Assembly: GCF_003674065.1 (NCBI RefSeq) | Contig: NZ_RDBE01000009.1 | Location: forward strand, 99,042-163,041 | DNA: 64,000 bases | Direction: 5' to 3' | Source: Nocardioides mangrovicus | GTDB lineage: Bacteria > Actinomycetota > Actinomycetes > Propionibacteriales > Nocardioidaceae | In this document: positions 59,743-64,000 of the stretch, in pieces | Layout of the letters: the number at the start of each line of letters is the position of its first letter | How positions within the stretch are numbered: the first letter of the stretch is position 1 | Made by a program: the position numbers and the translations under genes | Notes under the pieces: generated by a model | Told to the model about the DNA's origin: nothing | The model's input: the letters and a program-made list of their open reading frames with translations, nothing else | The model's database searches: none

Positions 59743-60195
59743 ATGAGCATCGCGGACACGGTGACCTTCCTCGTGCGGCACCCGGTACGCAGCGCGCTGC
59801 GCGGAGTGGGCATCGCCAAGGGCCTGGCCGGGGCGGTGGTGGGTCACGGGTCCACCCCATCGGAGACCGCGCCGGCCCCATCGACACAGTGGGCCCCGTC
59901 GACCTCGATCGTGCCCCCGCAGCGCGAGCCGCTCCCCGCCGCCGAGCAGCGCCCGCCCGCGGCGCCGGGGGAGTCCTTCGCCACCGAGGCCAGCCCGGTC
60001 TCGTTCGGCGACGTCCACGCCGACGCCCCGCACGTCCACGACTGGGACGACGAGGCCGAGGCCGGCCCACAGGAGGACCTGGTCCCCGAGACCCCCGACG
60101 ACCCCGACGCCTCGGACGCGCCGTTGCTCGATCCCTCGTTGACCAAGCAGGTCAAGGGCGAGCTCGACCGCGGACTGGGCGACGCCAGCCGGTAG
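59743..60195 (+). CDS. Hypothetical Pro- and Asp-rich protein
   Basis: A 150-residue protein with a short conserved-looking N-terminus ([34 protein letters not shown]), a Pro/Ala/Ser-rich linker and an acidic tail ending in [18 protein letters not shown]. It has no clear membrane helix. No family recognised. It lies just upstream of miaB, 26 bases away, and may be cotranscribed with it. Confidence 0.65.
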   Translation: MSIADTVTFLVRHPVRSALRGVGIAKGLAGAVVGHGSTPSETAPAPSTQWAPSTSIVPPQREPLPAAEQRPPAAPGESFATEASPVSFGDVHADAPHVHDWDDEAEAGPQEDLVPETPDDPDASDAPLLDPSLTKQVKGELDRGLGDASR

Positions 60196-60221
60196 CGACG
60201 CTGCGTACCCTGGTGCGCGAG

Positions 60222-61667
60222 ATGAGCGCGCGCACGTACCAGGTCCGCACCTACGGGTGCCAGATGAACGTCCACGACTCCGAGCGGCTCTCCGGGCTGC
60301 TGGAGGACGCGGGGTACGTCGCCGTGCCCGAGGGCGCGACGGCCGACGTGGTGGTGTTCAACACGTGCGCGGTGCGCGAGAACGCCGACAACAAGCTCTA
60401 CGGCAACCTCGGACATCTCGCGCCGGTCAAGGCCGAGCACCCCGGGATGCAGATCGCGGTGGGAGGCTGCCTGGCGCAGAAGGACCGGGGCGAGATCACC
60501 CGCCGGGCGCCCTGGGTCGACGTCGTGTTCGGCACGCACAACATCGGCTCGCTGCCGGTGCTTCTCGAGCGCGCCCGGGTGGCCGAGGAGGCCCAGGTCG
60601 AGATCCTGGAGTCCTTGGAGACGTTCCCGAGCACGCTGCCGACGCGGCGGGAGTCAGTCTACGCGGCCTGGGTGTCGGTGTCGGTGGGCTGCAACAACAC
60701 CTGCACCTTCTGCATCGTGCCGAGCCTGCGCGGCCAGGAGCGCGACCGCCGCCCCGGCGAGATCCTGGCCGAGATCGAGGCGCTGGTGGCCGAGGGCGTC
60801 AGCGAGGTGACGCTGCTGGGGCAGAACGTCAACACCTACGGCGTCGAGTTCGGCGACCGGCTCGCGTTCGGCAAGCTGCTGCGCGCCTGCGGTGAGATCG
60901 AGGGGCTCGAGCGGGTGCGCTTCACCAGCCCGCACCCCTCCTCCTTCACCGACGACGTCATCGCGGCCATGGCCGAGACGCCGAACGTCATGCCGCAGCT
61001 CCACATGCCGCTGCAGTCCGGCTCCGACGCCGTGCTGCGGGCGATGCGGCGCAGCTACCGGCAGGAGCGGTTCCTGGGCATCATCGACCGGGTGCGTGCC
61101 GCGATGCCCGACGCCGCGATCACCACCGACATCATCGTCGGCTTCCCCGGCGAGACCGAGGTCGACTTCGAGCAGACCCTGCACGTGGTGGAGCAGGCGC
61201 GGTTCTCCGGCGCGTTCACGTTCCAGTACTCCAAGCGCCCGGGCACGCCCGCCGCCGACCTGCCCGACCAAGTGCCGACCGAGGTGGTCCGCGACCGCTA
61301 CGAGCGACTGGTCGAGCGCGTCAACGCGATCGCCTGGGCCGAGAACCGGCGGCTGGTCGGTCGCACCCTGGAGCTGATGGTGGCCGAGGGTGAGGGCCGC
61401 AAGGACCAGGCCACCCACCGCTTGACCGGCCGTGCCCGCGACAACCGGCTGGTGCACTTCACGCCTCCCGGCCCGCTCGAGGAGGCACCGCGGCCGGGCG
61501 ACGTCGTGGAGGTGGAGATCACGCACGCCGCGCCGCACCACCTGGTGGCCGACGGTCCGGTGCGCTCGGTGCGCCGGACCCGGTCAGGCGACGCCTGGGA
61601 AGCGCGCAGCGCCGTGTCCGACAACCGCGTCGGACTGGGCATGCCGACGGTGGGCGCCCCCGCCTAG
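60222..61667 (+). CDS. miaB: tRNA-2-methylthio-N6-dimethylallyladenosine synthase MiaB
   Basis: Adds the 2-methylthio group to i6A37 of tRNA. The 481-residue protein has the N-terminal UPF0004 domain with cluster Cys residues in [17 protein letters not shown] and GGCLAQK, the radical SAM motif CNNTCTFC (about residue 157) and a C-terminal TRAM domain. The ATG at 60222 begins [16 protein letters not shown]; a TACCCT hexamer lies ten bases upstream, so the mRNA may be leaderless. It acts after MiaA, encoded at 62188. Confidence 0.96.
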   Translation: MSARTYQVRTYGCQMNVHDSERLSGLLEDAGYVAVPEGATADVVVFNTCAVRENADNKLYGNLGHLAPVKAEHPGMQIAVGGCLAQKDRGEITRRAPWVDVVFGTHNIGSLPVLLERARVAEEAQVEILESLETFPSTLPTRRESVYAAWVSVSVGCNNTCTFCIVPSLRGQERDRRPGEILAEIEALVAEGVSEVTLLGQNVNTYGVEFGDRLAFGKLLRACGEIEGLERVRFTSPHPSSFTDDVIAAMAETPNVMPQLHMPLQSGSDAVLRAMRRSYRQERFLGIIDRVRAAMPDAAITTDIIVGFPGETEVDFEQTLHVVEQARFSGAFTFQYSKRPGTPAADLPDQVPTEVVRDRYERLVERVNAIAWAENRRLVGRTLELMVAEGEGRKDQATHRLTGRARDNRLVHFTPPGPLEEAPRPGDVVEVEITHAAPHHLVADGPVRSVRRTRSGDAWEARSAVSDNRVGLGMPTVGAPA

Positions 61668-61671
61668 GCAC

Positions 61672-61684
61672 GGCCCCCCGGGCC
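61672..61684. terminator. Short hairpin between convergent miaB and a small gene
   Basis: GGCCC-CCC-GGGCC fills the 16-base gap after miaB and touches the stop of the convergent gene. A short bidirectional terminator is possible. Confidence 0.4.
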
Positions 61685-61938
61685 TAAGCCGGCGTCTCCG
61701 TCTCGGGGTCGGTCTGCTTCTCCGGCTCGGACTCGTCGGAGTCCGAGCCGTCGGTGTCCTCCGGCTCGTCGAGCTCATCGGGGACGGCGTCGTCGGCCAC
61801 CTGGGCCGAGCGCGGCTGGTCGGGCACGATCGGGTCGGGGCCGGCCGACTCCCAGTCCGGGACGGCGTCGGGACCGCCGGGGCCCTCGGGCGGACGCGGA
61901 TCGGTGTGCGGCGTCGGGGCGTCGCTCTCGTTGCTCAT
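61684..61938 (-). CDS. Small acidic protein of unknown function
   Basis: An 84-residue protein, almost entirely Asp, Glu, Pro and Ser with few hydrophobic residues, so likely disordered. It starts MSNESDAPTPHTDPRPPEG and ends EKQTDPETETPA. It follows the MT0933-like antitoxin gene by eight bases on the same strand and may be cotranscribed with it. Its coding status is supported by the close spacing and start context but not by any family. Confidence 0.5.
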   Translation of the reverse strand: MSNESDAPTPHTDPRPPEGPGGPDAVPDWESAGPDPIVPDQPRSAQVADDAVPDELDEPEDTDGSDSDESEPEKQTDPETETPA

Positions 61939-61946
61939 CGTCGTGC

Positions 61947-62150
61947 TCAGGGCGCCGTGGGGCCGGATCCCTCGGTCTTCTCCTTGACGAACTCCTGCGC
62001 CTTGTCGACCTTGTCGGCGTACTTGCCGTCGGTCTTGGAGTCGATGAAGTCGCCGGCTTTCGCAGCGGCCTCGTTGATCTTGTCGGAGTGGCCCTCGGCG
62101 AAGTCCTTCGCCTTGTCGCCGAGCTCCTTGGCCTTGTCGAAGATGCCCAT
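61947..62150 (-). CDS. MT0933/Rv0909-like antitoxin family protein
   Basis: A 67-residue, helical, Lys/Asp-rich protein: MGIFDKAKELGDKAKDFAEG, then DKINEAAAKAGDFIDSKTDGKYADKVDKAQEF, the pattern of the MT0933 antitoxin family. No toxin gene adjoins it; its neighbours are an acidic small protein and the divergent miaA. It may be an orphan or have a housekeeping role. The ATG is supported by a TACAGT hexamer six bases upstream. Confidence 0.82.
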   Translation of the reverse strand: MGIFDKAKELGDKAKDFAEGHSDKINEAAAKAGDFIDSKTDGKYADKVDKAQEFVKEKTEGSGPTAP

Positions 62151-62156
62151 GCGGGC

Positions 62157-62162
62157 ACTGTA
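62157..62162 (-). promoter_or_regulatory. -10 hexamer TACAGT for the antitoxin-like gene
   Basis: TACAGT on the minus strand ends six bases before the ATG at 62150, so the mRNA is probably leaderless. Confidence 0.5.
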
Positions 62163-62187
62163 CAAGCGGATCCGCGAGGATGACCCG

Positions 62188-63075
62188 GTGTCCGAGCCCC
62201 CGATCGTCGCGGTCGTCGGGGCCACGGCTTCGGGCAAGAGCGACCTGGCCCTCGACCTCGCCGAGCGGCTGGGCGGCGAGGTGGTCAACACCGACGCGAT
62301 GGCTATCTACCGCGGCATGGACATCGGCACCGCGAAGCTGCCGCCCGACCAGCGTCGCGGCCTGCCGCACCACCTGCTCGACCTGCTGGAGGTGCACGAG
62401 GAGGCCAGCGTCGCGGTGTTCCAGCGGCTGGCCCGCGAGGTCGTCGACGACGTCCGGGCCCGCGGCCGCGTGCCGGTGCTGGTGGGTGGGTCGGCGCTGT
62501 ACACCCGTGCCGTGGTCGACCGGCTGGACTTCCCCGGCACCGACCCCGCCGTGCGTGGGCGGCTGGAGGCCGAGCTCGCCGAGCAGGGCGCCGGCGTGCT
62601 GCACGCCCGGTTGCGCGAGGCCGATCCGGTGGCCGCCGCGGCCATCGAGCCGGGCAACGGGCGTCGCATCGTGCGCGCGCTGGAGGTGGTGGAGCTGACC
62701 GGGTCCTTCCGGGCGACGCTGCCCGAGCCGGTCTACCTGCACCCCGAGACGGTGCAGATCGGCGTCGACATCGACCGGCCCACGCTCGACGCCCGCATCG
62801 AGCGACGGGTGGAGCAGATGTGGCAGGCGGGCCTGGTCGAGGAGGTCCGTGGGCTGGTCGCGCCCAGCCGCACCGCCAGCCGCGCGCTGGGCTACGCGCA
62901 GGTCCTGGAGCACCTGGCCGGGCAGACCAGCGAGGAGGAGGCCAAGCGACGCACGGTCGTCGGCACGCGCCGCTTCGCGCGGCGGCAGGACGCCTGGTTC
63001 CGCAAGGACCCGCGGGTGCACTGGGTGCGCCACGACGACCCCGACCGACTCGGTCGCGCGCTCCACCTACTCTGA
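62188..63075 (+). CDS. miaA: tRNA dimethylallyltransferase MiaA
   Basis: Transfers the dimethylallyl group to A37 of tRNA, giving the substrate of MiaB. The 295-residue protein has the P-loop VVGATASGKSDLALDLAE, the NTDAMAIYRGMDIGTAK segment, LVGGSALYTRAVVDRLDF and the C-terminal SRALGYAQVLEHLAG and TRRFARRQDAWFRKDPRVHW. The GTG at 62188 is preceded by GAGGA at eight bases. The open frame extends far upstream over the antitoxin gene but has no plausible start there. Confidence 0.95.
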   Translation: MSEPPIVAVVGATASGKSDLALDLAERLGGEVVNTDAMAIYRGMDIGTAKLPPDQRRGLPHHLLDLLEVHEEASVAVFQRLAREVVDDVRARGRVPVLVGGSALYTRAVVDRLDFPGTDPAVRGRLEAELAEQGAGVLHARLREADPVAAAAIEPGNGRRIVRALEVVELTGSFRATLPEPVYLHPETVQIGVDIDRPTLDARIERRVEQMWQAGLVEEVRGLVAPSRTASRALGYAQVLEHLAGQTSEEEAKRRTVVGTRRFARRQDAWFRKDPRVHWVRHDDPDRLGRALHLL

Positions 63076-63079
63076 GGGC

Positions 63080-63919
63080 GTGGAGATCAGCTTCGTCAAG
63101 GGTCACGGCACCGAGAACGACTTCGTGCTGGTGCCCGACGCGAACGGCCGGCTGGAGCTGGGCGAGGACCAAGTCCGGTTCCTGTGCGACCGCCGCGCCG
63201 GCCTGGGCGCCGACGGCGTCATCCGCGTCGTGCGCACCGACGCCACCGACGACCCGGCCGCGGTCGAGCAGCGCGAGCAGGCCGAGTGGTTCATGGACTA
63301 CCGCAACGCCGACGGGTCGCTGAGCCAGATGTGCGGCAACGGCGTCCGCGTGCTCGGCCTCTACCTGGCCACCCACGCCGACGTCGACCCGCGCAGCCCG
63401 CTGCCCATCGCCACCCGCGCCGGCCTGCGCACACTCACCTTCGCCGAGGACGGCATCACCGTCGACATGGGCGGCGCCACCGTCCTGGCCGAGACCAAGA
63501 TCGGCGTCGGCGAGCGGTCGTGGCCCGCCACGCACGTCGAGACCGGCAACCCCCACGCCGTGGTGCTCGTCGACGACCTCGCCGAGGCCGGCGACCTCCT
63601 CGAGCCGCCGGCCTACGACGCGCAGGCGTACCCGGGCGGCGTCAACGTCGAGTTCGTGACGCGGCGGGGCGAGGCGCACATCGCGATGCGGGTGCACGAG
63701 CGGGGCTCGGGCGAGACCCGCTCCTGCGGCACGGGCGCTTGCGCGGCCGTGGTCGCCGCCATGCTGACCGACGACGCGGCCCGCAACACCGCCTACACCG
63801 TCGACGTGCCGGGCGGCACGCTGCAGGTGACGTGGACCGACGAGGCCGGGGGCGACCGGCTGCTGCTCACCGGCCCGGCGGTGCTGGTCGCCGAGGGTCT
63901 CGTCGAGCTCGCGCAGTAG
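63080..63919 (+). CDS. dapF: Diaminopimelate epimerase
   Basis: Interconverts LL- and meso-diaminopimelate for peptidoglycan and lysine synthesis. The 279-residue protein has FVKGHGTENDFVLV at the N-terminus and both catalytic Cys residues, in QMCGNGVRVLG (about residue 84) and RSCGTGACAAVVAAM (about 215). ETGNPHAVVLVDD is also diagnostic. The GTG at 63080 follows the miaA stop by four bases. TACTCT at the very end of miaA lies six bases upstream, so an internal leaderless promoter is possible in addition to read-through. Confidence 0.96.
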   Translation: MEISFVKGHGTENDFVLVPDANGRLELGEDQVRFLCDRRAGLGADGVIRVVRTDATDDPAAVEQREQAEWFMDYRNADGSLSQMCGNGVRVLGLYLATHADVDPRSPLPIATRAGLRTLTFAEDGITVDMGGATVLAETKIGVGERSWPATHVETGNPHAVVLVDDLAEAGDLLEPPAYDAQAYPGGVNVEFVTRRGEAHIAMRVHERGSGETRSCGTGACAAVVAAMLTDDAARNTAYTVDVPGGTLQVTWTDEAGGDRLLLTGPAVLVAEGLVELAQ

Positions 63920-63922
63920 CCT
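63917..63922 (+). promoter_or_regulatory. -10 hexamer TAGCCT overlapping the dapF stop
   Basis: The TAG stop of dapF forms the first three bases of TAGCCT, which ends seven bases before the ATG of the next gene at 63930. The stop codon may thus double as part of a promoter for a leaderless transcript. Confidence 0.5.
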
Positions 63923-63929
63923 CCGCGAC

Positions 63930-64000
63930 ATGGACATCTTCTCAGGCACCGCCATCGTCACCGGGGGCGCGAGCGGCATCGGTGCCGCCGTCGTCCGCCA
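63930..64000 (+). CDS. Short-chain dehydrogenase/reductase, 3' end outside window
   Basis: The first 23 residues (MDIFSGTAIVTGGASGIGAA and on) show the SDR cofactor-binding motif TGGxxGIG. The rest lies beyond the window, so the substrate cannot be inferred. Its start is supported by a TAGCCT hexamer seven bases upstream. Confidence 0.88.
   Translation, partial: MDIFSGTAIVTGGASGIGAAVVR

Noticed and set aside
61947..62150. A complete toxin-antitoxin module
   Set aside because: Only the antitoxin-like protein is recognisable; neither neighbour resembles a toxin family.
1..64000. CRISPR arrays, insertion sequences, prophage, tRNA or rRNA genes
   Set aside because: I found no spaced direct repeats, transposase motifs, phage genes or cloverleaf-forming segments; the gene content is ordinary chromosomal.

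Overview
The window is GC-rich DNA with G or C at almost every third codon position, many GTG starts and many four-base ATGA/GTGA gene overlaps. The DUF3046-recA-recX block followed further on by miaB-miaA-dapF, F420-dependent enzymes, an MMPL transporter, a class E sortase, an MT0933-type antitoxin and an HspR-type operator at lon all point to an actinobacterium. Nocardioidaceae (Nocardioides-like) is my inference; no 16S or other marker is present to prove it. The window is densely packed and chromosomal in character. I saw no insertion sequence, phage gene, CRISPR array, rRNA or tRNA.

Layout. 1-5580: a three-gene c-di-GMP operon of membrane paralogues, two with a dead GGDEF and a preserved EAL site and one with an intact GGDEF. 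5593-10903: NAD malic enzyme, cytochrome P450, and a fusion of a LacI-type sugar-binding domain to GGDEF. 10923-12706: a divergent F420 pair (LLM oxidoreductase and F420:NADPH oxidoreductase). 12727-20909: a heterodimeric ABC exporter with complementary active-site losses, a WecB-like protein, an MMPL transporter and a GT61 glycosyltransferase. 20933-24870: YbaK-type deacylase, glycerophosphodiesterase, epoxide-hydrolase-like and type B carboxylesterases. 24994-31902: lon under a HspR-like operator, an acyl-CoA dehydrogenase/MerR divergent pair, and an aldehyde/alcohol dehydrogenase operon. 32011-38026: a PspC envelope-stress region: a five-gene operon (PspC, small membrane protein, small PspC, sortase, SpeE-like) divergent from a PspC-histidine kinase/NarL regulator pair. 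38049-46600: an unknown protein, Nei, the giant helicase Lhr, an LLM enzyme and a frameshifted lipoprotein gene. 46667-49181: a three-gene ABC-2 transporter. 49261-52670: FkbM, WcbI, ankyrin, SRPBCC, DinB and DUF3046 proteins. 52737-64000: secreted 5'-nucleotidase, recA-recX, GH3 hydrolase, a second-type trpS behind a Trp leader peptide, miaB, MT0933-like antitoxin, miaA, dapF and the start of an SDR gene.

How it works together. Second-messenger, envelope-stress, SOS, heat-shock and tRNA-charging control are all represented by genes whose regulatory DNA can be read directly: an SOS box before recA, a HAIR-like operator before lon, paired inverted sites between the PspC genes, a MerR operator whose core recurs at the F420 pair, and a ribosome-mediated attenuator before trpS. 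Many genes appear to be leaderless: a TANNNT -10 hexamer sits 6-7 bases before the start codon. One divergent pair (ankyrin/SRPBCC) seems to share a single palindromic -10.

Limits. Everything was read by eye. Family names come from recognised motifs, not searches. Starts chosen against the longest reading frame are explained in each entry.
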